From Amorphochlora amoebiformis (Eukaryota > Cercozoa > Chlorarachniophyceae): DNA of 64,000 bases. The stretch's first letter is position 1, and every line of letters starts with the position of its first letter. The notes below the pieces were generated by a model, which saw only the letters and a program-made list of their open reading frames with translations, was not told the origin of the DNA and did not search any database. Both the position numbers and the translations under genes were made by a program. The DNA lies in the NCBI GenBank assembly GCA_054601695.1, contig BAAHQB010000024.1:620001-684000 (forward strand), written 5' to 3'. Shown in pieces: positions 1-24,039 of this stretch.

Positions 1-88
1 ATCGTATATACCAACAGTGACATATATATATACATATATACATACATATGTGTGTATGTAAATTATATTAAATCGCACATACAAACAG

Positions 89-254
89 TGACCCTATCGT
101 TGAGAGAGGAGCTGTATTGTGAGGCTTACGACTCTATCAATTGGGTACTTATGCCACACACACACATATGTATATATATGTATGTGTATATATATATAAT
201 ATATATGTATGTGTATATACGTATATATAGATATTACATATAGATATTACATAT

Positions 255-290
<36 letters not shown>

Positions 291-373
291 AATATATATG
301 TATATAAATATATATACATACAATGTACATATATATATAGATATACATATATGATATAGATATCTATATATAA

Positions 374-462
<89 letters not shown>

Positions 463-546
463 GCATGTTATGTAATACCTGTACACACAAATGTACATAA
501 TATAATGTATACATGAAACTGATTCGTACATATATATATATATATA

Positions 547-600
<54 letters not shown>

Positions 601-606
601 TATGTA

Positions 607-660
<54 letters not shown>

Positions 661-764
661 CTATATATATGTTAAGGTTTGTATTATTAGTAAAACATCT
701 AACCGACCTCCTGTGCATGTTAGTAAAATATACATCTATGTAAACTCTATATGTATCTGGAACC

Positions 765-813
<49 letters not shown>

Positions 814-972
814 ATGTAAACCTATATCTATGTGATATATATATATATATATATACATATGAATATATCTATATATATATATTATATATATATATATAAT
901 ATATAATATATATATATATATATAATATATCATATATATTATATATGTATATATATTATATAATATTATATA

Positions 973-1032
<60 letters not shown>

Positions 1033-1090
1033 ATAGGATGCCACTCGCCACTGGGTAGCGCCTATGGACAACTACAGCCCAAAGCCATGG

Positions 1091-1131
<41 letters not shown>

Positions 1132-1132
1132 T

Positions 1133-1169
<37 letters not shown>

Positions 1170-1410
1170 GGATATAAATACAAATGTATATATATATATA
1201 TATATGTATATATATAATACATATTTATCTACATATATATATATATATATATATATGTATATGTACAGGACGAAAAGGAAAGAAGTATTATGTACAGAAT
1301 CATTTTATTGATAGATAGACATCGTATATATATACACACACATATATAATATATATATATATATATATAGTTGTATATATATATATATATATACATACCT
1401 ATATATATAG

Positions 1411-1502
<92 letters not shown>

Positions 1503-1629
1503 TATATACCTAAGCATGTACGTATATATGTTCCTGTATCATATTTATAGGACAATGAGGGTAGCGCAGGATATACTGGCATACTGGGAAAGATTGGGAG
1601 GACCTATACTTCGCTTATTTCGGTGTTAC

Positions 1630-1662
<33 letters not shown>

Positions 1663-1738
1663 ATAGATTTTTTTGTAAATATCTGTATTAGCATATAAAT
1701 ATATATTATAATTATTTGTTATATATATATATATATAC

Positions 1739-1789
<51 letters not shown>

Positions 1790-1858
1790 ATGTACACGAA
1801 AATCAACGTATTTTATGTGTATACGCATATAATATTTACATACATGCATATATATGCA

Positions 1859-1912
<54 letters not shown>

Positions 1913-2511
1913 ATAAACAATCTGCATATATATATACATACACAGTGGATACGGTCTGAAGTTTGCTATTGAGTACATGAAAGCCGAGGACCTCCAAACA
2001 AATTATGTTGATATCGGCCCCGTTAACAAGGCAATTTCATCTTAAAATGGAGAGGAGAAAAATGAACAATAGCCGCGAAAAACTACAAAGGCGAAGAATA
2101 AAGAGCGATCTATACTACATTTGTATGCATATATATATATATATATATATGTATATAATGCACATACACATATTCATATAAGAAATATAACTTCTTTCTC
2201 TCCCTCTCCCCCAACCCCCCTCTCTCCCCCCCCCTCTCTCTCCATCTCCCTCCTTTCTCTTTCAGGTCCTCAACATGCTAAGCTCTTGGGTGGACGGTGG
2301 AATGGATGTGAAAGATGACAACTTTCAGAAGCATATCTTGAGGGTTCCAGACTACCTCTGGGTAGCTGAAGACGGGATGAAGGTTGAATGTGAATTAGAT
2401 GCCTCTATGTCCGTACCCTTTCGTCTCTCTGTATATATATACTCTAAAATATATACATACATATATATATATATATACATACATACATACATATTATATA
2501 TACATACACAC

Positions 2512-2549
<38 letters not shown>

Positions 2550-2852
2550 TTGTGTATACACGTATGTTATGTAGATGCAAGGATACAATGGTTCTCAGTG
2601 CTGGGACACCTCATTTGCGATTCAGGTGTCCTATATTTGTGTATATATTATATGCACATTTGTATGCATATATATATATATATATATAAATATATGTGTG
2701 TGTGTGTGTGTGTACATATATATATATATATAAATACACAACTACATATATATATATATATATATATATAATATACAAAATATACTATACCACACCTCTG
2801 GCAATACTATACATACAAGTACACACACTCGCATTACTGTACTTTGCACAGA

Positions 2853-2894
<42 letters not shown>

Positions 2895-2963
2895 GATATA
2901 CATATACATGTACATCACTCAAGATATGTATATGTATGTGTGCATGTATATGCATGTAGCATT

Positions 2964-3032
<69 letters not shown>

Positions 3033-3118
3033 GGCATAAATTATATATACATATATATTGCAATATATATAATTAAAATATTTATATGTAAATATACATA
3101 ATGTTATATAGGTTTATG

Positions 3119-3174
<56 letters not shown>

Positions 3175-3690
3175 AATGTATAAACCTGGGTGACACAAAG
3201 ATATATACACAGGCCATTGCAGAAGCCAAGCTAGCTGACGAGTTTCCAGAGTGTACCCGAAAGGTGTAAACAAATTTATTTTTAATGCAGACTGGTGAAA
3301 GTCACAAGGTTAGGACTTGGTCTAGACCAGGAGAATTGTGTTCTGAAAGACGCTTATGATTTTAATAATATGGCACCGAAAATTTAAATTCTATTCCTCG
3401 ATTGAGTTTTCTTCATTCCTTAATAACGGTTTCTTGAAAGGCTTACCGGTACTTCGAGAGGACACAAATCCTGTCCACAGAGGTGTATAAATATATATGT
3501 ATATATAAACATTTAAACTATTAGAGATATTCACGTGTAAATGTATACACCTACTGATTTGGATAAATACCAATTGGTGAGTATGTCTATATATTCAACG
3601 TAAAAATATGTGTATTTATTTTATATGTATACATTTCTATTTGTTCATATTATGCATTTGTAATTAATATATATGTATATATATATATAC

Positions 3691-3745
<55 letters not shown>

Positions 3746-4062
3746 ATATATATATATTATAGGTGTCAAGGGCAACACCGGCATTCAAGTATGAGGGAGA
3801 AGAATCCCGCCGGAGGTTCTACAGACACGTGTCAGAAGGAGGTACAGTAATGGAGGACCACATCTATTATTGCATTCACAGACATATTTTTCCTGCATAT
3901 GTATACATATATACATATATATATGTATATATACATATATATATATTATATATGTATATATCTATACACACATATATACATATATTTATGTATCTATAAA
4001 ATATCTACACAAATGTGTCTATATATATATATATATATGCTGATATACATATATATGTATAT

Positions 4063-4121
<59 letters not shown>

Positions 4122-4173
4122 AGTTTGATGCGTAGGTATAAAAACACCATACAGATACATCTATTAGCAAGAA

Positions 4174-4217
<44 letters not shown>

Positions 4218-4402
4218 CTGTATATATATATATATATATATATATATGTAAATATATAAAAAGTTATATATATGTATGTATATGTATATATATATATATA
4301 TATATACATGAATATATATACAGGATGGCCCTTCTCCACCTCAGCACACGGTTGGCCTATTTCTGATTGTACAAGCGAGGTATATATATATATATATATA
4401 TG

Positions 4403-4436
<34 letters not shown>

Positions 4437-4715
4437 ATAACATACGTTCAAGGGATTGAAAGGCATGCTTACCCTTCGACCTTTCGACGTGATCAAGAAG
4501 TGGAAACAAGCCCCACCGATGACTGACCAGCGTTACTTCAATGCTGCCAACGTCCTGCTGACGTTACAAAACTTTGACGGAGGGTGAGACACATGTGTAT
4601 ATGTTCGCAAGGGTATATGTTGCCTTTGTAACTTCTTGTGTGGGGGGGATTCACATTTGTTGTGTGAGTGTTTTTTTGGTTTTTTCATATGTTTACATGT
4701 ATGCTTCTTGGTATA

Positions 4716-4746
<31 letters not shown>

Positions 4747-5008
4747 GTACATATATATATATATATATGTACATATATATATATATATACTATATATATG
4801 TGTATGTGTTATATATTTATATATATATATATATATGTATATTTACATATGTATACATATATGTTTATTTATATATACTATACATGTGTATATATGTATT
4901 TAACCGTGTCGCAGACAAAGGTACATATCTTATATTTTTGTACGAACCTCATAGATTTACATTGTGATACATACGTACATAATATATATTCTATACATTA
5001 TACATATA

Positions 5009-5039
<31 letters not shown>

Positions 5040-6450
5040 TGGTATATACTTATAAATATAATCTACATATAAATATATTCATACATATATTTCACATCCA
5101 GATTCGCAACTTATGAAAACAATCGAGGTTACGGATGGTACGAAGCTCTCAACCCTTCAGAAACCTTCGGCGACATCATGATTGATTACTCCTATGTGAT
5201 CCTAACGCTGACCTTAATCCTAATCCTACCCTAAACCTAACCATAGCCTTAATCCTGACCCTAACCCAACCCTAACCCCGACCCGACTAAGATTTTTCTA
5301 ATCCTAACGTATTAACTAAAATATCCTAAACCCAAACCTAATTCTTAACCCAGCCACAAACCAGCACGTCACCTTAACCCCGACTCTAACCCTAACCGTA
5401 CGTTATTCTAAGCATAACATATCAGTTTACACTACCCTGCCAACGTTAACCCTAACCCTAACCCTAATAAAAACGATAACCCAAACCACTACTTCTGATT
5501 GGACGTGCCCCTAATCCCATCAACCCTAATCCCGGCACCCTTACGTAGTCTCTTCTGTAAACCGAGCATAACCCTACTGCGAACCCTAACCCTAACCCTA
5601 GCTAACGCTACATGACCCTGGCCAAATCGCAACCCCAACTCGAACCCTAAGCCTGCCCATAGCTCTTCCAACCCAACTGTAATTCTCTAACCTAACGCTA
5701 GCGCAACCCTCTAACCCTAACCCTATCTATAACCCTAATCCTTACTTTAAACCTAACCAAAACCCTAACCCTAACCCTCTCAACTCGAACTTTAACCCTA
5801 ATCCTAACTCTAAACCTAACCAAAACTCTTAAACCTATACCTCTCAACTCGAACTTTGACAATCATAGGTTGAGTGTACCACTGCTTCGCTTCAAGGTTT
5901 TTAGGGTTAGGATTAGGCATAGGTCAGAGGCAGTTCTAGGTTTAACACATACACAAAACCCATATTATATACATATATATATATATATATATACATATAT
6001 ATTATATATATATATGTGTTTGTGTGTGTGTGTATTGTCAGCGCAGCTGTAAGTATGCACTGGTAGTCCATGATTTGGTTCAGACCCGTTTAAGTTAGAC
6101 CGTTTGGATTGTACCACTTGGATTATGATTACCTTGCTTGGAACAAGTGGGTATCTGCGCACAGAATATCCTAGAATCCTCGCGAAGAGTACCGGAGCAT
6201 GATATGGTGTGAGGTCACACCTTATAACCTAGTAGTCTGAAAGCCCGTCACTACCGGGTAGTAGCGGGTAGTACCAGTTAGTACTGGGTAATATCGAATG
6301 AAGTGATCTCCAGCAAGTTCAGGATCTCCAGCGATCTCCAGCATGCTTAAACCACGACATATCGATACTCTATCGATATCTTCATCGAGTTGGATCCTCT
6401 CATGCTATATTTATCGTTGCTCTAACAATAAACAAATACATTTATGTACA

Positions 6451-6499
<49 letters not shown>

Positions 6500-6517
6500 A
6501 TATTACATACACATATA

Positions 6518-6575
<58 letters not shown>

Positions 6576-6818
6576 AATTATAAATAGGCCTGGTGGCGTT
6601 CCACAAGATGTTTCCAAAGCATAGGAGCGATGAAATCAAGGTGATATACATATAGTATATATATATGTATATATGTGTGTGTATATATATATTTACATAC
6701 ACATATATATATATATATATACATATATACATATACATATATATATATATTAGGCCTCCATTGCTAACGCAAAGTCCTTCCTCAAGCGTATACAACGTGA
6801 CGATGGTAAAACTACTGT

Positions 6819-6863
<45 letters not shown>

Positions 6864-6885
6864 AACGTAAGTACATATATGATAC

Positions 6886-6920
<35 letters not shown>

Positions 6921-7121
6921 AGTAATGTAATATGCATATGTATACAAAAGCCGAAGCGTGTATGTAGATATATGTATATATATATTTATACATATACATC
7001 CATATATATATATATATATATATATATAATGTATATAGTATATAAATGTAAATATATATATATATAGATATAATATGAAATAATAATATATATATAAATA
7101 TAATATACTATATAAATATAA

Positions 7122-7178
<57 letters not shown>

Positions 7179-7252
7179 ATATATATATATATATGTATAA
7201 TATGGAAATAGTATATATATATATATATATATATATAATATGGAAATAGTAC

Positions 7253-7283
<31 letters not shown>

Positions 7284-7635
7284 AGATCACATCTTCTGGC
7301 CGTGTAAATATGTTATGTTGTTTACGGGCTCACTCTAACTCTAACCCTAACACTAGGCTTACACTAGTCCTAATCCTAACCGTAGGTTCGTGGTACGGGT
7401 CCTGGGCCTGCTGCTTCACATATGCTGCTTGGTATGTACTGTAAATGTATATTTACGTATATACATAAATATATGTCAGTATATATATGTAGATATATGT
7501 TTTACATGTACATTTAAACATATAATAATGTAAACATTATCGAAGGTCTATACTCCATTGTGAGGGCTTCGATCCCTATTATATATATATTTGTATATAT
7601 TTTTCAAATTTGTATTAATTATATTATATATATAC

Positions 7636-7666
<31 letters not shown>

Positions 7667-7689
7667 TATAATTATTATTATATAGAGAT

Positions 7690-7725
<36 letters not shown>

Positions 7726-8939
7726 CTACATATCTACATATACATGCATGATTTATTAGTAATGCATATAAACTTATAGATGATACACTATTGTAAATAT
7801 GTATGTATATATATATATATATGTATATATATATAATATATAATATATTAGTATGAATGTATATATAGATGTACATGTATGCATATAGATAAAGAAACAT
7901 TGTTACATATCCATACATATTTGCATTATTCCGCACATACAGGTTTGGCATTGAAGGTCTAGTGCTTTGCGGCGAGTCCTTAGAGTCCCCCTCTATTCGT
8001 AAGTGTGTTGAATTCCTAAAGTCGCACCAAAACGATAATGGCGGCTGGGGAGAGGTACCTAATCGCTTCCCTAATTTATTCTTTTCTGGATAAGGAAGGG
8101 GACGGTGTTAGGGGATTAGAATGAGAGAAAAGTAGAGGGATAAAGATATAATATATAGATTTAAGTCTATATATATATATTCGTATGTATTAAAAAATAT
8201 ACATGAATTTTCATGTGTTCAATAATATATAGAAAATATATATACTTCCAAAATTGTCCCTCTATCATCTATCGTATTCTGTTTTGTTTTTGAGGTTTGA
8301 GCCTAAGCTTAAGTATTTTGAATAGGATTTCAGATCATGCTACGACAAGCGCTATGCCATCGAGGTGAATGTTTGTACGCGTGTTTATGCACATGTGTCC
8401 TTTATGTGTGTCCATGTCTTGTGTATATGTGTCGTGTACCACTATTTTTATATGTGCGCATGTGAAAATAATAATAATAAATACACACATATATATATAT
8501 ATGTGTGTATGTATATATATGTTCAATGATTTTTAGATATCCATGTATAATACACAAAATGTTTATATGTAATACATATGCATATATATATATATATATA
8601 TGTATATATCAAAATATATATGTGTGTGTGAGTATATATATGTGCGTGTATATGTATATATTGGTAAATATATGAACATATATCAATATACATAGATATA
8701 TTTATATACCTATATGTACGTTTAGAAATGTAATATATAAACTGAAAGTAGACATAAATATATGTACACTATACATATGTACACAGATATTGTAAATGTA
8801 TTTTTTTTTCAAGGGTATGAAAGCCTACGGTGATGAGCAAGGATCCGGGGTTGTCCCTACGGTACAAAATATATACATGTATGTGCATGATGTACAAATA
8901 CACATATACATATATACATGTAATATATACATATATATA

Positions 8940-8993
<54 letters not shown>

Positions 8994-9745
8994 AATTTAT
9001 AATATATGCGTATACATACGTCTTTATCTCAATATATAGATATAAACACATATGCATTTCCATATTTTATATCTAGATTTTATTCATTATGTTAATGTAT
9101 ACAAACAAATACTTTATTTTAATTCATGTATATATACATACATATATTAGATATACATTCATATATATCATATACTACGTAAACGTATAAATACCGATTG
9201 TTATGCCTGACGAATATGCTCATATTATAAAATAGAAATTACACATAGTCATAAATATTTCTATATGTACTTCTACGTCTTCACAGCATACTCATACGTA
9301 GATGTGCAGATGTAAATACAAAATATGTACATATCTTTACATGCAGTGTAAGAGATTTTTATTATTTTATGTATATTTAAGTATGCATTTACATATGTAG
9401 TTTATATATAGTAATATATGCACATATATACAATACTTATTACGTATTTATATACCACACACACATATATATATAGAAATATATATTCCACGTGTAATGT
9501 ATTTATATGTGTAGGCCTGGGCGCTCATGGCCATCCTGAAAGCCAAAAATCCCATCGACAAGGTATGCATTGAGAAGGGAATCCACTACTTGATGCGCCG
9601 TCAGCTCGATAGCGGCGACTGGCCCCAAGAAGGCATAAGCGGTGTCTTCAACCGCTCGTGCGGCATTACATACACAGCATACCGTAATGTGTTTCCGATC
9701 TGGGCGCTCGGGCGATATGCTAGGGAGTATATTCCGATCTTGTAA
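89..9745 (+). CDS. Oxidosqualene cyclase, cycloartenol synthase type (5' partial, 19 exons)
   Basis: Cyclises 2,3-oxidosqualene to a tetracyclic sterol precursor at the ER membrane. Exons: 89-144, 1037-1089, 1551-1622, 1946-2030, 2266-2382, 2575-2625, 3213-3263, 3763-3841, 4324-4379, 4453-4583, 5102-5195, 5869-5896, 6588-6640, 6754-6805, 7386-7431, 7943-8054, 8326-8364, 8814-8861, 9515-9745; phases agree throughout. About 480 residues are visible; the family has about 750, so roughly 250 N-terminal residues lie outside. Seen: [54 protein letters not shown] (catalytic Asp of the DCTAE motif), [25 protein letters not shown] and several QxxxGxW motifs. Tyr in QGYNGSQ and His and Ile in HGWPISD match the plant cycloartenol-synthase triad Y410/H477/I481; animal lanosterol synthases have Thr, Cys and Val there. 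The C-terminal WGEDFRSC segment looks more like animal lanosterol synthase. A short segment seems missing between 3263 and 3763. Product cycloartenol is an inference. Confidence 0.93.
1403..1497. repeat. Long (TA)n microsatellite
   Basis: About 95 bp of uninterrupted TA in a cyclase intron. It gives strand-symmetric Tyr-Ile ORFs that are not genes. Confidence 0.97.
2031..2265 (+). other. Probable GC-AG intron of the cyclase gene
   Basis: The upstream exon must end after GPVNK (aag at 2028-2030) because the next exon starts VLNML and the family reads GPVNKVLNML. The intron therefore begins GCAATT, not GT. Its 3' end has a long C/T tract (about 2190-2262) before TTCAG. Confidence 0.75.
4324..4379 (+). 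other. Active-site exon of the oxidosqualene cyclase
   Basis: This 56-nt exon encodes [19 protein letters not shown]. It holds the catalytic aspartate of the DCTAE motif (here DCTSE) that protonates the epoxide. It also holds the His and Ile that distinguish cycloartenol from lanosterol synthases. It is flanked by AG and GT. It joins in phase to the upstream exon ending FYRHVSEG and the downstream exon starting [13 protein letters not shown]. Confidence 0.92.
5205..5864 (+). repeat. Degenerate telomere-like CCCTAA array inside a cyclase intron
   Basis: About 650 bp rich in CCCTAACCCTAA, CCTAATCC, CCTAAACC and similar variants. It lies between the exon ending IDYSY (5195) and the 28-nt exon encoding VECTTASLQ (5869-5896). 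The C-rich strand is the sense strand. The array is degenerate, with short perfect stretches of CCCTAA near 5450 and 5590. Confidence 0.9.
6031..6345. repeat. Dispersed repeat family member 1
   Basis: Begins TTGTCAGCGCAGC and contains TACCACTTGGATTATGATTA and CCTTGCTTGG, all echoed at 28095-28260. Its end is rich in CTACCGGGTAGT and GATCTCCAGC words, which recur near 21240-21340. It lies in a cyclase intron. Confidence 0.6.
7322..7385 (+). repeat. Short telomere-like tract at a 3' splice site
   Basis: A CTAACCCTAAC-like stretch ends in CCTAACCGTAG directly before the exon encoding [15 protein letters not shown]. It appears to form the pyrimidine and branch-point region of this intron. Confidence 0.75.
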
Positions 9746-9856
9746 GGCGCAGGCGCAGGCGGCAAGCGGGTGGGGAAGGATGTAGGGGGCCCTGCGGCTG
9801 GGCATCATGCCGGGCGGGTGATTCGATCTAGCCATGCCTGCCAATATTATATCATG

Positions 9857-9862
9857 AATAAA
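9857..9862 (+). terminator. Possible poly(A) signal of the cyclase gene
   Basis: AATAAA lies 112 bp after the TAA stop at 9743-9745. It is the first such hexamer downstream of the stop. Whether this organism uses AATAAA is not known from the sequence. Confidence 0.4.
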
Positions 9863-10337
9863 AAGTCAGGTTGTGCTTGATCGTTAGAGTAACTATGGAT
9901 CCCGACTGTTACTAATGTTATCTATCTAGTCTATACACAGCTAGGTGGTAAGAGTGCAGATATTCTAGATATTAGCTAGTAGTGACAAGATTGACTCTAG
10001 ATCTAGTTTACATTTTTACTAAATTCCCATTTTTCAATGATGCTGTGAAAATAAATAGCCTAGTTTTATCCATTAGTATAATCGTTAGTAATATTAGTCG
10101 GTGTGCCTATATGTACAATTAAGAGACAAATTAATATTTATACAAATACCGCTGCTACAATGTTAGTATAAGTGTACACCGTATAATTAAACATGAACTA
10201 TACGATCATGATAGTCTAGATAGTGATAATATCTCTGGAGTGGACCAAACTATAATTATATATATAACTAGTATAATTAGTATAATATTGTATATATGTA
10301 CGTATATTTGTATATATATCCAGCATACACATGTAAA

Positions 10338-10374
<37 letters not shown>

Positions 10375-10567
10375 GCATAGTATACACATATTATATCTAG
10401 TATATCAGTGTATGCTAGGTATGAGATGTCAAAACGGCTCGAACCAAATTGGCTTTACACTCGAGTTTGATGCCTTAAATTTTCAAGTTGAGAGGCGGAC
10501 TTGACATTCTTATGAAACGCATTGGTGTTACACTCCGTCGGACTCCACCGAGGCTGGGAGTACAGCC
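9863..10567. other. Intergenic region between convergent cyclase and H2B genes
   Basis: About 700 bp of moderately AT-rich sequence with a (TA)n run near 10338-10370. I see no supported exon. Both flanking genes end here, so it holds two 3' ends. Confidence 0.5.
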
Positions 10568-11078
10568 CTAATGCTTGCCTTTATGAGCCTTGAACATTGC
10601 GAGCGCCTTGGTACCACGTGCAACAGCGTGCTTGGCTAGCTCCCCAGGTAATAGCAACCTCACGCTGGCCTGTATTTCTCTCGAAGTTAGGGTCGTTTTT
10701 TTGTATATCTTGAGCATTCTTGCTGCCTATCAAAAACATACCAGCTGTCAGAAGTTCGCAAATGCGCAAAGTTGCTATTGTCCAGCCACCCACCTCGCTG
10801 GCAATCTTATCGAATTGGTCGTTGACGAACGAGTTCATAACCTTCATCGCCTTCTTGGATATGCGAATGTCCGGATGGATCTGCTTGAGGACACTGTACA
10901 CTTTATGCGATGGCACGACCAATGGCACGGTGTCTCTCTTCTTGTTTTTCCTTCCCACTTGCAGGTGGCTTGAGCTTACTCGCAGGTTAACGCATAGCGC
11001 TGTGGCTATCGTCGCCAAAAGAACGAACCTAAAACCCACATTTCCTCGCACTAATTGGCCCCAAGAAGGAGGCGCCAT
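10568..11078 (-). CDS. Histone H2B, divergent N-terminus, one intron
   Basis: Core histone that pairs with H2A in the nucleosome. Minus-strand exons are 11078-10794 and 10726-10568, with a 67-nt GT-AG intron (10793-10727). The histone fold is clear: [33 protein letters not shown], then after splicing [19 protein letters not shown] and [19 protein letters not shown]. The model has 147 residues with the Met at 11078; H2B proteins are usually 115-145. The first 45 residues are unusual: hydrophobic, with only a short basic stretch (GRKNKKR), so the true start may be an unseen upstream exon or a downstream splice acceptor. The C-terminus ([13 protein letters not shown]) differs from the common TKAVTKYTS type. 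This could be a variant H2B. The intron shows it is not a typical metazoan replication-dependent histone gene. Confidence 0.85.
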
Positions 11079-11261
11079 TCCGCCTGGTCTCCGGTGGTCT
11101 CGGGACCGGTGATTCGGGATTCAAAATCCGGTTTCCCGGGATTCGGAGTTCAAAAGTTGAGTTCCGGTGTGACACCAGAATGAGCGGCCGACCCTCCGAC
11201 GCTAACGAGGGTTCCGAATCCTTCCACAGCCCGCTATCCCCCCTTGGAGCCAACAAAGCTA
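11079..11261. promoter_or_regulatory. Shared upstream region of divergent H2B and NBP35 genes
   Basis: Only 183 bp separate the proposed H2B start (minus strand) from the proposed NBP35 start (plus strand). The stretch is GC-rich compared with the window. It contains GGGATTC and CCGGT repeats (CGGGATTCAAAATCCGGTTTC-like) but no obvious TATA box. A bidirectional promoter is inferred from layout only. Confidence 0.4.
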
Positions 11262-21756
<10,495 letters not shown>

Positions 21757-21880
21757 ATTCACGTTGCACTGGCTAAATCTAGTGAACCACAGAAGGCTGC
21801 CATGGCCAATGAGACATACACGCACGCGTTCCGCCGACCTATATATGTATTTACACACATGTATATGTATTTACATATAT

Positions 21881-21924
<44 letters not shown>

Positions 21925-22249
21925 ATATATATATATTATATATTATATATATATAATATATATATATATATATAAATCAATATATATATATATATATATG
22001 TTATATACATTATCTATCCGATGCACCTGTCAGTACATCCGATGCGTGCGCCGCAAGTTATCTCCAATCATGGGTCAAACCTTACTTAATTAGACTATCC
22101 GCGGACATCCTGGGCTTACCACATGTTTGACTTCATTCTATATGCACCTGGATCTGTGCGAGAGCTGTATTTCATAAGCAAAAAATGAATTGAGCTGCCT
22201 TTAGAATCTGATGATCATTATGTTATTCATGTATAACACCGCACACAAA

Positions 22250-22567
22250 GTGAATGTAGGTGTATAAGTCAAAGATATCTACATAAGTGCAATCATTATC
22301 TAGAAATTTCTCCGTTTACAGTCCTACTAGTCCTACGTGTCGTACGTATACATGTGCTTTCATTTACTACCAGACTAGTAGAGCCTCTTGAGCATTATTT
22401 TAACTCATCATTAGTATGCCAAGTTGGTACAGTTTGCCGTTAATTACTAGTAGGTCACTAAGTAGTAGTTACAATAACTAAGTTAAAATCGTGTGTGTGT
22501 ATACATGAGGTTCGTACGTACACGTACGTACGTACTATAATCTAAATCAAATTGATCAAGCGATCAT
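22250..22567. repeat. Direct repeat, copy A (about 300 bp)
   Basis: Starts near GAATGTAGGTGTATAAGTC and runs through CTACTAGTCCTACGTGT, GTAGAGCCTCTTGAGC and a GTACGTACGTAC palindromic stretch to GATCAAGCGATCATG. It is closely similar to 22668-22962. Copy A has an extra ~20 bp after TTAATTACTAG. Confidence 0.9.
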
Positions 22568-22667
22568 GAAACCTGATGCGTATACATGTTTGTACATACA
22601 CGCACTATCATGAAACATGATACGTACTCAGGTATACATGTAAGCATGTATATGTGTATTCCGCAAA

Positions 22668-22962
22668 GTGAAGAATGTAGGTGTATAAGTCAAAGATGTC
22701 TACATATGTGCAATCATTATCTAGAAATTTCTCTCTTTACAGTCCTACTAGTCCTACGTGTGGTACGTATACATGTGCTTTCATTTACTACGAGACTAGT
22801 AGAGCCTCTTGAGCATTATTTTAACACATCATTAGTACACCAAGTTGGTACAGTTTGCCGTTAATTACTAGTTACAATAACTAAAATAAAATCGTGTGTA
22901 CATGAAGTTCGTACATACACGTACGTACGTACTATAATCTAAATCTAATGATCAAGCGATCA
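22668..22962. repeat. Direct repeat, copy B (about 295 bp)
   Basis: Second copy of the unit at 22250-22567, about 420 bp downstream in the same orientation. It differs by scattered substitutions and small deletions. Confidence 0.9.
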
Positions 22963-23087
22963 TGTATACACGTTCGTAGTATACGTACGATCATGAAACA
23001 TGATGCGTACTCATGTATACATGTCTTAAGCATGTATATATACGTACAATACTGACACGAAACGTACATACGTACTATTGTATATAC

Positions 23088-23137
<50 letters not shown>

Positions 23138-23204
23138 GTACTGTAAAGCAGGCAGTGGAATGCATGATTGGTCTAGCAGACGATAAACGTACATATACAT
23201 AATA

Positions 23205-23295
<91 letters not shown>

Positions 23296-23391
23296 CACAT
23301 ATATTATTATCTTCACGTACAAAAGTGCTATCGAGTGTGGTAGGAATTCAGAACCATGTGATCCACATTGTTACATCAGATAATTCATCTG

Positions 23392-23986
23392 CTAGACATA
23401 CAGCAACGGCACCGGAGACGAATTCTCTTCATTTTGATCTTGCCTATTCTTGCGGCGAAGCTTAGCTTCGTACCCGGTGACGATCTTGACCTTTGAACGT
23501 ATGGGTGACTTCTGGGGATCCGGCGGCGAGCTTTCTCTTCGCCGTAAGGGCATCACCTCGTCGTCTACCTGGACTTCCTTTCGCGACTTCCTACTCTCGT
23601 GTGTTCCAGCGGAAGACGAGCGCTTGCGGCGCGCGTCGCTCACCACTCGTGCTCGGATCGCGCCATCAAAACCGGGCTGAGAGAGTTGTGATAATTTTCT
23701 TGTTTAGATTTTATTCTTGTTTGATTTTATTCTTGTTTAGATTTTATTCTTTTCTTTTTTTGGATTCTGCTGGAAGGTTGTGAAGTTTTTGACACACACA
23801 CACACATATATACACACATATATGTAATTGTAAATATTATATTAATATTGTATGTGTTTTAACGGCATACCTCGAGACCAATTATGTGGTGACCTTCTTC
23901 GCACTTTATCTCGAATGGTTGTCCCAGGCTTTGCTGTTGAGGCACACATACACACACACACACACATATATATATATACAAAAATG

Positions 23987-24039
<53 letters not shown>

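Larger units (their letters stand above)
21757..23391. other. Intergenic region between convergent NBP35 and lectin genes
   Basis: About 1.6 kb. It contains (TA)n near 21880-22000, then unique moderately AT-rich sequence with a pair of long direct repeats (22250-22567 and 22668-22962), then more (TA)n. No exon could be supported on either strand; the + frame over 22586-22864 lies across the repeat and has no homology I recognise. Confidence 0.6.

Noticed and set aside
9503-9844. A 113-codon minus-strand ORF over the last cyclase exon
   Set aside because: Antisense shadow of a strongly conserved plus-strand exon.
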